This document shows positions 16,442-24,913 of a stretch of 64,000 nucleotides of DNA, in pieces. Both the position numbers and the translations under genes were made by a program. Position 1 is the stretch's first letter. The number at the start of each line of letters is the position of its first letter. The notes beneath the pieces were generated by a model. The model did not search any database, was not told where the DNA came from, and saw only the letters and a program-made list of their open reading frames with translations. This DNA comes from Jatrophihabitans sp. (GTDB lineage Bacteria; Actinomycetota; Actinomycetes; Mycobacteriales; Jatrophihabitantaceae), in NCBI GenBank assembly GCA_036399055.1, contig DASWNX010000026.1, positions 62,001 through 126,000 on the forward strand, read 5' to 3'.

Positions 16442-18850
16442 ATGACCCGCCTCGAACCCACTCGAACCGAGCAGGCGGCGGCGCCGGCCCTGGCCGCCAG
16501 CGTCTCGGTCCCCGAGCGGTTGGGCTATCGGGTCAAGCGGGTGCTACTCGGCCCGCCCCTGGTCTCGACCCAGCTGCACGAGGAGAAGCTGTCGAAGAAG
16601 ACGGCGCTGGGCGTGCTGTCCTCGGACTGCATCTCTTCCTCGGCCTACGGCACCGAAGAGATGCTGATCATCCTGCTCGGCGTGTTCGGGCTGGCGGGCT
16701 TTCACATCCTGGCGCCGATGACGGCGGTCATCCTGGTCATCCTGACCCTGATGACGATGTCCTACCGCGAAGTCGTCATGGTCTACACCCGGGCCGGCGG
16801 CAGTTACGTCGTCTGCCGGGAGAACTTCGGGTACAAGACCGCCCAGATGGCCGCGGTCGCTTTGCTGATCGACTACATCGTCACGGTCGCGGTGCAGGCC
16901 GCCGCCGGAGTGGCCGCCATCACCTCCGCGGTGCACTCGCTGCTGCCCTACAAGCTGGAGCTGACCCTGGTCGTGGTGGGCCTGCTCGCCTTCGCCAACC
17001 TGCGGGGGCTGCGCGAGGCCGGCAAGACCTTCGCGATTCCCACGTACTTCTTCTTCGGCGCCGTTTCCACGGTGATCATGGTCGGGCTGGTCCGCGAGAT
17101 CTTCGGTGAGCTGCCGCACTACGAGATCAACCGGATCGGGCAGCTGCCGGTGCAGGACAAGGGCTTTGAGATCATGTCCAGCCTCGGGCTCTTCTACCTT
17201 CTCAAGGCCTTCGCCAACGGCGGCTCGTCGCTGACCGGGCTCGAGGCGATCTCCGACGGCGTCAGCGCGTTCAAGAACCCGCCCGGCCCGAACGCCAGGC
17301 GAACACTCGGGATCATGTCGGCGATGCTGGCGTTCCTGGTGGTGGGGGTCGGCTGGCTGTCGATGCAGACGCATGCCGCCCCGTTCGCGGAGGGCTCCCC
17401 GACAGTCATCTCGCAGGTGGCCAGAGCAGCCTTGGGCGACAGCGTGATCGGTCACGCCGCCTTCATCATCGTGCAGATCGCGACCGCCCTGATCCTGTTC
17501 ACCGGGGCGAACACGCCTTTCACCGGCTTTCCGTTCTTGGCGAGCTTCGTGGCCGAGGACTCGTTCCTGCCGCGCCAGCTGACCCGGCGGGGGCACCGGC
17601 TGGCCTTCAGCAACGGCATCTTCGTGCTCACCCTGATGTCGATGCTGCTGCTGCTGGTCGGCCGCGCCAACGTCGACAAACTGATCCCGTTCTACGCCCT
17701 GGGCGTGTTCACCGGCTTCACGCTGGCGGGATTCGGCATGGCCAAGTACCACACCCTTCACAAAAACCCCGGTTGGCAGCGCAAGTGGTGGATCAACGCC
17801 GCGGGCGGCGTGCTGTCACTGGCCGTCGTGATCATCACAGCGGTGGTGAAGTTCAACGAGGGCGCCTGGCTGGTGCTGGTGCTGGGGCCCATCATGTGGT
17901 TCACCTTGATGCGGCTGAACCAGCAGTACCGTGAGGAGGCCCGCGCGCTGACCCTGGTGACGAACGCGCTGGGCAAGGGCGCGGCGCTGCCGAACTACCC
18001 CCGCCACGTCATCCTGGTGATGGTGGACCGACTGGACCTGGCCGTGGTCCGCGCGCTGCGCTACGCCGGCAGCCTGCGCCCGACCGATCTGCGCGCGGTG
18101 CACATCTCTCTGGACTCCGATCGGACCGCCGAGCTGGAGCGGTCCTGGATCGAGCGTGGCCTGGGTGACCGGGTTCCGCTGGAGGTGGTCGAGTGCCCGG
18201 ACCGCCGGCTGATCCGAGCGGTGGCCGAGACCGCGCTGACGGCGGTGATCGGCGAGCGCGCCGAGGTCACCGTGCTGCTGCCGCGCCGGACGTTCAAGCG
18301 GGTCTCCCAGCGGATCCTGCACGACCGCACCGCTGACCGGATCGCCGGCGCGATGGCCAAGCTCCCGCACGTCTCGGCGACCATCGTGCCGTTCGACACC
18401 GTCCTGAATGAGGCGCAGGAGCAGGAGCTCGAACGCCAACGCGCCCAGGTCAAGCAGCGGTTGGCCCAGAGCACCCAACCGGGTTCGGCAGACAGGCTGG
18501 AGCCGGTGACCGCCGAGTCCGAGCCGGGGTCCGAGCCCGACGAGGTGCCCGCCGAGCCGGACGAGCACGGCGTGCTGCCGATCGCGGGGGTGAGGTGGAA
18601 GCAGCGAGTCACCATCGAGGGCAGGATCAAGATCGTGCAGGTCGGCACCACCGCGGGCAAGTCACTGGAGGCCCAGGTCTTCGACTCCACCGGCGGAATG
18701 CGGCTGCTGTTCTTCGGCCGCACCCGGATCCCGGGCATCGAGCCGGGATCGATGGTCCGGGTGACCGGCACCGTCGGGGAGTACAAGGGTCACCTGGCGT
18801 TGGCCAATCCGCGTTATGAGTTGTTGCCTTCTGACACTAAGGCACGCTGA
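16442..18850 (+). CDS. APC-superfamily permease fused to a universal-stress-like and an OB-fold domain
   Basis: 802 aa. Residues about 40-515 form an APC-type transporter with roughly 12 membrane segments (SSDCISSSAYGTEEMLIILL, GGSYVVCRENFG, FTGANTPFTGFPFLASF). Residues about 530-665 are a soluble alpha/beta domain resembling the cytosolic domain of such permeases (RHVILVMVDRLDLAVVRALR). After an acidic Glu/Pro linker, residues about 715-800 match an OB-fold module (VRWKQRVTIEGRIKIVQV, VRVTGTVGEYKGHLALANPRYEL). In mycobacteria a related permease and a small OB-fold protein are separate nearby genes. The ATG at 16442 is preferred to the GTG at 16409. Confidence 0.82.
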   Translation: MTRLEPTRTEQAAAPALAASVSVPERLGYRVKRVLLGPPLVSTQLHEEKLSKKTALGVLSSDCISSSAYGTEEMLIILLGVFGLAGFHILAPMTAVILVILTLMTMSYREVVMVYTRAGGSYVVCRENFGYKTAQMAAVALLIDYIVTVAVQAAAGVAAITSAVHSLLPYKLELTLVVVGLLAFANLRGLREAGKTFAIPTYFFFGAVSTVIMVGLVREIFGELPHYEINRIGQLPVQDKGFEIMSSLGLFYLLKAFANGGSSLTGLEAISDGVSAFKNPPGPNARRTLGIMSAMLAFLVVGVGWLSMQTHAAPFAEGSPTVISQVARAALGDSVIGHAAFIIVQIATALILFTGANTPFTGFPFLASFVAEDSFLPRQLTRRGHRLAFSNGIFVLTLMSMLLLLVGRANVDKLIPFYALGVFTGFTLAGFGMAKYHTLHKNPGWQRKWWINAAGGVLSLAVVIITAVVKFNEGAWLVLVLGPIMWFTLMRLNQQYREEARALTLVTNALGKGAALPNYPRHVILVMVDRLDLAVVRALRYAGSLRPTDLRAVHISLDSDRTAELERSWIERGLGDRVPLEVVECPDRRLIRAVAETALTAVIGERAEVTVLLPRRTFKRVSQRILHDRTADRIAGAMAKLPHVSATIVPFDTVLNEAQEQELERQRAQVKQRLAQSTQPGSADRLEPVTAESEPGSEPDEVPAEPDEHGVLPIAGVRWKQRVTIEGRIKIVQVGTTAGKSLEAQVFDSTGGMRLLFFGRTRIPGIEPGSMVRVTGTVGEYKGHLALANPRYELLPSDTKAR

Positions 18851-18858
18851 CCGGGCCG

Positions 18859-19473
18859 ATGTCGCTACCCAGCCAGCCGGTCAAGCCTCAGCGGATGCGC
18901 GGCAACCGACCCGCCTACACGACCGAGACGCTGCTGGACGTGGCCGTCACGGTGTTCACCAGTCGGGGCTATGAGGGCACCTCGATGGAGGACCTGGCCG
19001 CCGCCGCCGGCCTGAGCAAGTCCTCGATCTACCACCATGTGCAGGGAAAGCAGCAACTGCTGGCGCTGGCTCTGGACCGGGCGCTGGACGGGTTGTTCGC
19101 GGTGCTGTCCCAGCCCGGGGCCACGGCCGGGCCGGCGGTGGACCGGCTGACCCACGTCATCCGAGGCACCGTCGGGGTGCTGCTCGATGAGCTGCCCTAC
19201 GTCACGCTGCTGCTTCGGGTGCGCGGCAACAGCCCCACTGAGCTGGCGGCGCTGGCCCGGCGGCGGGAGTTCGACCAGCTGGTGGCGCACCTGGTGCTGC
19301 AGGCCCAGCGGCAGGGTGACGTCGATCCGAATCTCGACGCCGCGATCGCCACCCGCCTGATCTTCGGAATGATCAACTCGCTGACCGAGTGGTACCGGCC
19401 GGGTCGCGCCGATCGGGTCGACCTGCCCGAGACGGTGGTGCAGCTGGTGCTCACCGGCTTGGCGCCGCGCTGA
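18859..19473 (+). CDS. TetR/AcrR-family transcriptional regulator
   Basis: 204 aa. The HTH (ETLLDVAVTVFTSRGYEGTSMEDLAAAAGLSKSSIYHHVQGK) occupies residues about 23-65, with the 'SKSSIYHHV' recognition helix. The C-terminal ligand domain has the TetR_C pattern seen in acyl-CoA-type regulators (LLRVRGNSPTELAALARRREFD), but the ligand is not predictable. It begins 8 bases after the permease gene and may be co-transcribed with it. Confidence 0.85.
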   Translation: MSLPSQPVKPQRMRGNRPAYTTETLLDVAVTVFTSRGYEGTSMEDLAAAAGLSKSSIYHHVQGKQQLLALALDRALDGLFAVLSQPGATAGPAVDRLTHVIRGTVGVLLDELPYVTLLLRVRGNSPTELAALARRREFDQLVAHLVLQAQRQGDVDPNLDAAIATRLIFGMINSLTEWYRPGRADRVDLPETVVQLVLTGLAPR

Positions 19474-19558
19474 CGGCGCTCGTGACCGGCGCCGCCGGTC
19501 AGCCCCTGTGCGGAGCGGAGCATCGTCGACAGCTAAGCTGGTAGGGCTGCTTGAGCAA

Positions 19559-19631
19559 GCCCCTATCGTCTAGTGGCCTAGGACGCCGCCCTTTCACGGC
19601 GGTAGCACGGGTTCGAATCCCGTTGGGGGTA
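19559..19631 (+). tRNA. tRNA-Glu (TTC)
   Basis: 73 nt. Acceptor GCCCCTA pairs with TGGGGGT, discriminator A; D arm TCGTCTAGTGGCCTAGGA; anticodon stem CCGCC..GGCGG with loop CTTTCAC giving TTC; T arm ACGGG-TTCGAAT-CCCGT. CCA is not encoded. Confidence 0.96.
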
Positions 19632-19725
19632 CTCGCCAGGCATGATCGGTTCAGCACGTAGTATGGTTTCGCAGGCTGGTCGGGGTGTTGCCTCGGTGAG
19701 CACGCAGGTCTAGCCGCTTTTGCTA

Positions 19726-19799
19726 GGCCCCGTAGCGCAGTTGGTTAGCGCGCCGCCCTGTCACGGCGGAGGTCGCGGGTTCGAGTCCCGTCGGGGTCG
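19726..19799 (+). tRNA. tRNA-Asp (GTC)
   Basis: 74 nt. Acceptor GGCCCCG pairs with CGGGGTC, discriminator G; D arm AGCGCAGTTGGTTAGCG; anticodon loop CTGTCAC giving GTC; T arm CGGG-TTCGAGT-CCCG. It follows tRNA-Glu by 94 bases and ends just before a rho-independent terminator. Confidence 0.96.
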
Positions 19800-19806
19800 C
19801 ATCAGG

Positions 19807-19835
19807 TCCGGTTCCCTCAGGGGAGCCGGATTTTT
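19807..19835 (+). terminator. Rho-independent terminator after tRNA-Asp
   Basis: TCCGGTTCCC (19807-19816) pairs with GGGGAGCCGGA (19820-19830) and is followed by TTTTT. It ends the tRNA transcript and shows that the next gene must start downstream of it. Confidence 0.85.
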
Positions 19836-19863
19836 GCTGTCGGGCGAAGTTACGCTCGACCAG

Positions 19864-20559
19864 GTGACGTCGCACCCGGCTCCGGCCAACGCACCAGCCC
19901 TGATCGCGGTCGCACACGGCACCCGGGACCAGGCGGGGGTCGAAGAGATCGAGCGGTTGGTGGAGCTCGTGCGCCGCACCCGCCCCGGTGTCAGGGTGCG
20001 GCTGTGCTGGCTGGAGCTGGCCGAGCCGCTGCTGCGCGACGCGCTGCCGGGCGTTCTCGGACCCGTCGTGGTGGCGCCGCTGCTGCTTTCCACCGGCTAT
20101 CACGTCAAGATCGACATCACCGCGGCCGTCGGCGACCGCCCGGGCACCGCAGTGGCCAGGCAGTTGGGTCCCGATCCCCGGATCACGGCGGCGGTCCTGG
20201 ATCGGATGCGCCTCGCGGGCCCCCTCACCGACGCCGACGTGGCGCTGTTCGCCTCCGGCTCACGTGATCCGGAGGCCGCCGCGGACCTCGCTGAGGTCGC
20301 TGCCCAGCTCCAACGGCAGACCGGCTGCCGGGTGCACCCGAGGTTCCTGACCGACGAGCGGTGGCGGGAGGGGCTGCCTGAGGGCGTGCAGGTCGCCAAT
20401 TACCTGCTCGCGCCCGGCTACTTCAACGACCGGCTGCAGGCGCACGCCAAGACGGTCCTGGGCCTGCCCCGAGCGCCTGAACCGATCGGAGCGCATCCGG
20501 CGGCGGCCGAGGTGATCCTGGACCGCTACGACGAGGCCGCCCGGACGTTGGCGCTCTGA
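19864..20559 (+). CDS. CbiX/sirohydrochlorin chelatase-like protein
   Basis: 231 aa. It opens with ALIAVAHGTRDQAGVEEIERL, containing the metal-binding His of class II chelatases (AHGTR), and has a second His in the centre (PLLLSTGYHVKIDI), followed by a duplicated half (VALFASGSRDPEAAADL, NYLLAPGYFNDRL). The family inserts Co2+ or Fe2+ into sirohydrochlorin in cobalamin or siroheme synthesis; no other pathway gene is nearby. The GTG at 19864 is chosen because the open frame upstream runs through tRNA-Asp and its terminator. Confidence 0.83.
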   Translation: MTSHPAPANAPALIAVAHGTRDQAGVEEIERLVELVRRTRPGVRVRLCWLELAEPLLRDALPGVLGPVVVAPLLLSTGYHVKIDITAAVGDRPGTAVARQLGPDPRITAAVLDRMRLAGPLTDADVALFASGSRDPEAAADLAEVAAQLQRQTGCRVHPRFLTDERWREGLPEGVQVANYLLAPGYFNDRLQAHAKTVLGLPRAPEPIGAHPAAAEVILDRYDEAARTLAL

Positions 20560-20680
20560 CTCGTGGCCGGCCTCGCCGGGCGAGGCCGGGCGTCGCGGGT
20601 CGCCAGGCGAGGGCAGGCGTCGCCAGGCGTCGCCGGCGCTCGGGTGGACTCTGCGCCCGTTTCGTATCGCCGGGTGAACC

Positions 20681-20754
20681 GCCGGGTAGCTCAATGGGCA
20701 CGGGCGAGGGGCCTGAGGCGGTAGGTCGGCAGTTCCTCCTGCCCCTGACCACCA
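20681..20754 (+). repeat. Degenerate tRNA-Phe-like sequence with encoded CCA (left boundary)
   Basis: The order GCCGGGTAGCTCAATGGGCA, an anticodon-arm remnant, GGTAGGTCGGCAGTTC, and CTGCCCCTGACCACCA follows actinobacterial tRNA-Phe. The anticodon loop is shortened so no GAA is present, the T loop is missing a base pattern, and the 5' acceptor no longer pairs with CCTGACC. It is not a functional tRNA. Its 3' half (20720-20752) is repeated at 23404-23435, so it looks like an old integration site. Confidence 0.6.
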
Positions 20755-20801
20755 GGTAAGACGGGTATCAAGCGGATATCAAGATGGGAAGCTCACCCGG
20801 C

Positions 20802-22007
20802 TCAGGCCGCGTGGTGCCTGCCGGTCTGCTGGCGCCGAGCCTTCGCGGTGACCTCGATCGCGCGGAACCCGGTGAGATCCACGCGCGTTGGAGCTACGCC
20901 GCGCGCCGCGAGCAGGTTGATGCGCTCACCCAGCAAGATCGCCTCGCTCGCCTGCCCGGCCAACAACTGCCACGCCCACCGTGGATGAGCAGCGGCGGAC
21001 ACCGCCGCCAGTCGCCGAGAGCGAGCCGCCACTGCATGCGAGCGAGCATCCCCGATCAGGTCCCGCTTGCCATGAGGACAGCAGCGCGGATCCAGACAAG
21101 TGAGCTTCGGGCCGACGATCGGCTCGTTGATTACTGCCTGCAGAGTTCGCTTCGGCAGCGACGCCCCGAGAACTTCGGAGTAGATGGGCCGCGCCGCGCC
21201 GCCGTCACCTGGAGGACGCCGATGCTGCGCCATTCGCTGCCGCAGATCGCAACGCTCGCCCCACCCGATCCCGGTCTCGTAGCCGACCGCGCCAGCGGCC
21301 ACACATGCCTCCCCGAACAAGCCCTGACGCCAGGCCAGGACGGGCCATCGGCGTCCCAATCGCGCGACCGTTGCGCAGAGGTCGGCCAGCCTCCGCTCGA
21401 CATGAGCGCCGGTGTGGACCTTCGACGCCGCCAGGGCGACCTCATCCGGCGCCAACTGAGCGAGGGCGGCGATGAGTCGGTCCAGCGACGCCGGCCAGCG
21501 GGTCCGGTCCAGCAGCCGCCAGGACAGCGCGACCGGTGCGAGCACCGGCAGCCGCACACCGGTCTGATCCAGGTAACGGCGAGTACGCCGGTACAACAGA
21601 GCTTGGACTTCGGTCCATCCGTCGGTCGCGGACTCAATGTGGATATACGGAGCGATGACGGCGCTGGCGTGATGGCTCAGTTGGAATTCGATCGTTTCCG
21701 CAATCAGCCGGTCCGCGCGCCCGAGGTTCATCAGATCGCTCACTGACACCGGTGCTGGGGTCGCGAAGGGAAGCAGTGCCCAGGGATCGGCGGGGTGCTG
21801 GTGATCAGGCAGGTAGAAGGTCTGTGGATCGATGAGCAGGGGCACACCAGCCTGGCGTGTCGCTTCGGAGAACGCGGTCGACTTAGCGGCGGTGTGCGCC
21901 TCTATCACAATCCGGTCCGCGACCGCTGTACCGCGGCGGGGAGGAGCGAGCAGGCCCGATACGAACCGCGTGTCGATGCCGGTAAGCCGAATGATCAACG
22001 TGGCCAT
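20802..22007 (-). CDS. Unrecognised 401-aa protein beside a Xre/RES module
   Basis: I do not recognise this family. The ATG at 22007 is preceded by TGGAGG at a good distance, so it is preferred to the start at 22151. Several short hydrophobic strands followed by helices (VPLLIDPQTFYL, SAVIAPYIHIES, RLPVLAPVALSW, WPVLAWRQGLFG, ETGIGWGERCDL) recur at regular spacing, which would suit a beta/alpha-barrel, but this is only a guess. A Cys/His-rich patch CLDPRCCPHGK lies near residue 310. There is no signal peptide or membrane segment. It is divergent from the antitoxin gene, sharing a 109-bp control region, and lies inside the tRNA-flanked accessory block. Confidence 0.6.
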   Translation of the reverse strand: MATLIIRLTGIDTRFVSGLLAPPRRGTAVADRIVIEAHTAAKSTAFSEATRQAGVPLLIDPQTFYLPDHQHPADPWALLPFATPAPVSVSDLMNLGRADRLIAETIEFQLSHHASAVIAPYIHIESATDGWTEVQALLYRRTRRYLDQTGVRLPVLAPVALSWRLLDRTRWPASLDRLIAALAQLAPDEVALAASKVHTGAHVERRLADLCATVARLGRRWPVLAWRQGLFGEACVAAGAVGYETGIGWGERCDLRQRMAQHRRPPGDGGAARPIYSEVLGASLPKRTLQAVINEPIVGPKLTCLDPRCCPHGKRDLIGDARSHAVAARSRRLAAVSAAAHPRWAWQLLAGQASEAILLGERINLLAARGVAPTRVDLTGFRAIEVTAKARRQQTGRHHAA

Positions 22008-22059
22008 CAGCAAGCCTCCATCCTCGATGGCAGGAATAATCGTAGCACCAACCCGCAGG

Positions 22060-22088
22060 TTGACACGCAACTGAAGACGCAAGATACT
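22060..22088 (+). promoter_or_regulatory. Near-consensus promoter of the Xre/RES operon
   Basis: TTGACA (22060-22065), a 17-base spacer and GATACT (22083-22088) lie 17 bases before the AGGAGG ribosome-binding site of the antitoxin gene. The match is unusually good for this high-GC genome. Confidence 0.75.
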
Positions 22089-22116
22089 CGGCAAGTGATG
22101 ACGCAGGAGGAACATC

Positions 22117-22536
22117 TTGGCTAAGAGCACGCGCCCCCCTGGCCGACGCATCGGGTCGGGCTCCGTTCACGAGTCGGAGAAGCAGCCGGGTGCAGCGCCC
22201 GGCCGGGACAACCTCACATACCTGCGCATCGTGGAGCAGGTAACCGGGTCCGGCATCTCCCAGCAGGAACTAAGCTCCGCTGTCGGCGCCAGCGTCCGTT
22301 CGGTGCAGAACTGGGCATCTGGTGACACTGCGCCACGCGGCGTAAGCCGGGAGAAACTACTCGATCTGCGCTTCATCGTCGACGAGCTCTCGTCGGTATA
22401 TACCGACGAAGGCATCGAGATCTGGTTGCGGGCTCGCAATCGCAACCTCGGAAGCCAGCGTCCTATCGACCTGCTTACGGCCGGCGACGTCGAAGTCGTC
22501 ATCGAAGAGGTCCAACGCCTGTCGGGAGCCATGTAG
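22117..22536 (+). CDS. Xre/MbcA/ParS-type antitoxin
   Basis: 139 aa from TTG 22117, with AGGAGG 6 bases upstream. The central part is an Xre-like HTH (GISQQELSSAVGASVRSVQNWASGDTAPRGVSREKLL). The C-terminus has the toxin-binding domain typical of RES partners: YTDEGIEIWLRARNRNLGSQRPIDLLTAGDVEVVIEEVQRL. It should bind and neutralise the RES protein encoded 2 bases downstream and repress the operon promoter. A basic/Gly-rich 30-residue N-terminus precedes the HTH. Confidence 0.88.
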   Translation: MAKSTRPPGRRIGSGSVHESEKQPGAAPGRDNLTYLRIVEQVTGSGISQQELSSAVGASVRSVQNWASGDTAPRGVSREKLLDLRFIVDELSSVYTDEGIEIWLRARNRNLGSQRPIDLLTAGDVEVVIEEVQRLSGAM

Positions 22537-22538
22537 TA

Positions 22539-23165
22539 ATGGACGAGCTGCCTCAGCTGGTCGCATCCGGTGCGACGACATCGGTCACCGGCGTATGGCA
22601 GCGACACGTGGCCTTGCGATTCGCTCCGGCAGCGCTCGACGGGCGCCTCAACTACGGCCGTTGGGGCACCCGCGACGGCTTCCCCGTCCTATATCTCGGC
22701 CTGCCGGTCGAGTCAGTCATTGTGGAGGCTTACCGTCACTTCATCGGGCCGATCGAGGATCCCGGCGAGGCAGCACAGTTGGCCACCAGAATCGCGCCCC
22801 GGGCGCTCGTAACCGCCAGAGTGGCGGTGACCGACGTCCTCGACCTGCGCGACACCGCAACCCGCGTCCAGCTCGGTTTAAGTCGCGACGTCCTGTGCTC
22901 GGGCACCGAGGATCGCGAGGCCTACGCCGCATGCCAGAAGGTTGCCCAGGTCGCCCACCAGCTCGGCCGGCACGGCATCATCGCCCCCGCCGCCACCGGG
23001 CTCGGCCACACCCTCGCGCTGTTCACCGACCTGCTGCCCGCAGCCGAGCGTCCTGTCCGGACGCAGACCGACATCGTCTGGCAGGGCCTGCCGCCAGACC
23101 CCCGCCTCCAAGCCGCGCCGCGCCTAAGGGTCGTGCGCGAGCCGCACCGGCCCTCTTCGGTATAG
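22539..23165 (+). CDS. RES-domain toxin (MbcT-like)
   Basis: 208 aa. The RES domain begins WQRHVALRFAPAALDGRLNYGRWGTRDGFPVLYLGLPVESVIVEAYRHF, with the conserved Arg, Tyr and Glu positions of the ADP-ribosyltransferase-like fold, and continues to the C-terminus. Characterised relatives deplete NAD+ by phosphorolysis or modify host enzymes. It directly follows its antitoxin. It is full length for the family, so the module looks intact. RES toxins vary in substrate, and this sequence does not settle which one. Confidence 0.87.
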   Translation: MDELPQLVASGATTSVTGVWQRHVALRFAPAALDGRLNYGRWGTRDGFPVLYLGLPVESVIVEAYRHFIGPIEDPGEAAQLATRIAPRALVTARVAVTDVLDLRDTATRVQLGLSRDVLCSGTEDREAYAACQKVAQVAHQLGRHGIIAPAATGLGHTLALFTDLLPAAERPVRTQTDIVWQGLPPDPRLQAAPRLRVVREPHRPSSV

Positions 23166-23403
23166 ACGGATCGACACCGGGGACCGCGCGCCGATCCGGG
23201 CCAACCTTTACCAATAGCCCCATCCAACGCTCAGGGCAGCTCACACTGGGATGACGCGCTTGAGGCAGGTGCTCACGGCTCTGTGGGAACAGGTGTGATC
23301 AGTACTTCGTGGAAGCACACAGCTGAGGAGACGCGCCGACCGGTGTCGCGCGGTTCACCCCTGACCTCGGACGACCTACTCACCCCTGAGTATCGACACG
23401 GCC

Positions 23404-23435
23404 GGTAGGTCGGCAGTCGGTCCTGCCCCGACCAC
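23404..23435 (+). repeat. Partial copy of the tRNA-Phe-like 3' end (right boundary)
   Basis: GGTAGGTCGGCAGT and TCCTGCCCC-GACCAC repeat the sequence at 20720-20752 with a 3-base mismatch block and one indel. The two copies bracket about 2.65 kb containing the Xre/RES operon and the 401-aa gene, as expected for att sites of an integrated element. No integrase gene remains. Confidence 0.55.
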
Positions 23436-23823
23436 ATCCCCTTCAGGCTCTTCCGAAGCTCATGCCGCAAGCGATGTTGAACTGCGCGCCGTCGGGTTGC
23501 CCTAGCAAGACCCTGTACAGCCGCCGGAGCGGCCGCGCCTCGGCGGGGGTGACTCGGCGCAATCGATGCGTTACGAACGATCATAAAGTTTCACTTAACG
23601 GCTGCATCCAGAATCTTTATGAATTTCGTATCACACAGGTATATCTTGACTAGCTACCGGCCAAAGCAGCGCTGTTCCATTCCCCGGTGATCGACGAAAC
23701 TTGCACACACTCATCCCCTAAATCCGAACCGAGGCATTTTCAGCAGTCACCTCACTCGACTCACCTATCGCGCACGCACTGCGTCACGCATCGTCCGCGC
23801 GGTCTGAAAATCGCGGAGCACCA
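23436..23823. other. AT-richer gap before the desaturase gene
   Basis: No coding region or tRNA is visible. The stretch 23574-23660 is clearly richer in A/T than its surroundings (for example ATAAAGTTTCACTTAACGG, TTTATGAATTTCG), which suits promoter sequence or imported DNA. The gap from 23166 to 23403 also appears empty. Confidence 0.5.
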
Positions 23824-24822
23824 GTGACCAATCAAGTAGACGTCGAGCCTGACCTCGACGGTTCCCAGAATGTTCTGCTCGCCCCCGTTCGCGGTCCCGA
23901 GATCCGGCGAAACCTCGATCCCGAGTTCTTCCAGAAGCGACCGGTGGTCTTCCTCGTCAAGTTCACCGTGGCAGTCCTGATCATCGCCGCGGCCTGGGCG
24001 TGGGTCGCGCTGCAGCCGGGCGTGCTGTCCATCGCGGTCTCGGTGATCGTCATTGGCCTGATGTATGCGCATCTGGTCGAATTGCAGCACGAATGCCTGC
24101 ATGAGCACGCCTTCCGCAGCCGGGCCCTGAACCGGTTCTTCGGCTTCATCGCCGGCCTGCCGATGCTGAGCTCGTACTGGCACTACAAGTACGAGCACCT
24201 GCGCCATCACGCTTTCCTGGGCACCAACCTGAACCAGGAGTTCTTCAACTACCAGTTCCACCGGCTGGACTCCCCGCTGGGCTTCGTCCGCGGCGCGTAC
24301 AACCTGGGCCGGTATGGCTCGATCGCCAAGGACATCGGCCGGTCGCTGATCGGCCGGACCAACCCGCGGGTGACCAAGACCGCCGCAGCCAAGCGCATCC
24401 GCACCGAGTACCAGTTGTTGACGGCGTTCATCGTCGCCGCCGTGGCCTGGAGCGTCGTGGCAGGCAGCCCCTACCTGATCTGGGTCTGGCTGCTGCCGAC
24501 GCTGTTGGTCGCCGAGCCCACGCACTTCCTGATCGAGTTGCCGGAGCACTACGGCCTGAACACCCAGACCGACGCCAACGTGCTGTCCAACACCCGCAGC
24601 ATCCACGGCGGCCGTTTCGGGCACTGGTTCACCAACGGAAATGACCTGCACACAGCCCACCACTTCCACCAGGGCGTCCCGATGGTCAACGTGCCCCGTC
24701 TACACGACGTGATCAAGGATAAGATCGAGACGTTCGACCCGTCGTTCGCAAGCTTCTACAAGGGTGTGGTCACCGGTGAAATTCGTTTTCAGGGTGACGA
24801 CAAGACCTGTATGACGCGTTGA
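23824..24822 (+). CDS. Membrane fatty acid desaturase
   Basis: 332 aa. Three His boxes are present: HECLHEH (about residue 89-95), HLRHH (about 126-130) and HTAHHFHQG (about 276-284), which hold the di-iron centre of acyl-lipid/acyl-CoA desaturases. Two hydrophobic pairs lie around 45-85 and 200-235. It should insert a double bond into membrane-bound acyl chains, using an electron-transfer partner not encoded here. GTG start with GGAG upstream. The LysR gene 91 bases downstream on the same strand may control it. Confidence 0.87.
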   Translation: MTNQVDVEPDLDGSQNVLLAPVRGPEIRRNLDPEFFQKRPVVFLVKFTVAVLIIAAAWAWVALQPGVLSIAVSVIVIGLMYAHLVELQHECLHEHAFRSRALNRFFGFIAGLPMLSSYWHYKYEHLRHHAFLGTNLNQEFFNYQFHRLDSPLGFVRGAYNLGRYGSIAKDIGRSLIGRTNPRVTKTAAAKRIRTEYQLLTAFIVAAVAWSVVAGSPYLIWVWLLPTLLVAEPTHFLIELPEHYGLNTQTDANVLSNTRSIHGGRFGHWFTNGNDLHTAHHFHQGVPMVNVPRLHDVIKDKIETFDPSFASFYKGVVTGEIRFQGDDKTCMTR

Positions 24823-24913
24823 GCTATTAGTTCGCAAACCACACATCACGCGCGGGTAATTCCTTGAAAAAATCACAGATAGCTATTTTGCCCTAACCGG
24901 GTAGCCTTCCTTT

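Noticed and set aside
20681..20754. Functional tRNA-Phe
   Set aside because: Anticodon loop is damaged and acceptor strands do not pair.
23462..23653. 63-codon ORF before the desaturase
   Set aside because: Composition changes abruptly along it and no start signal is present.
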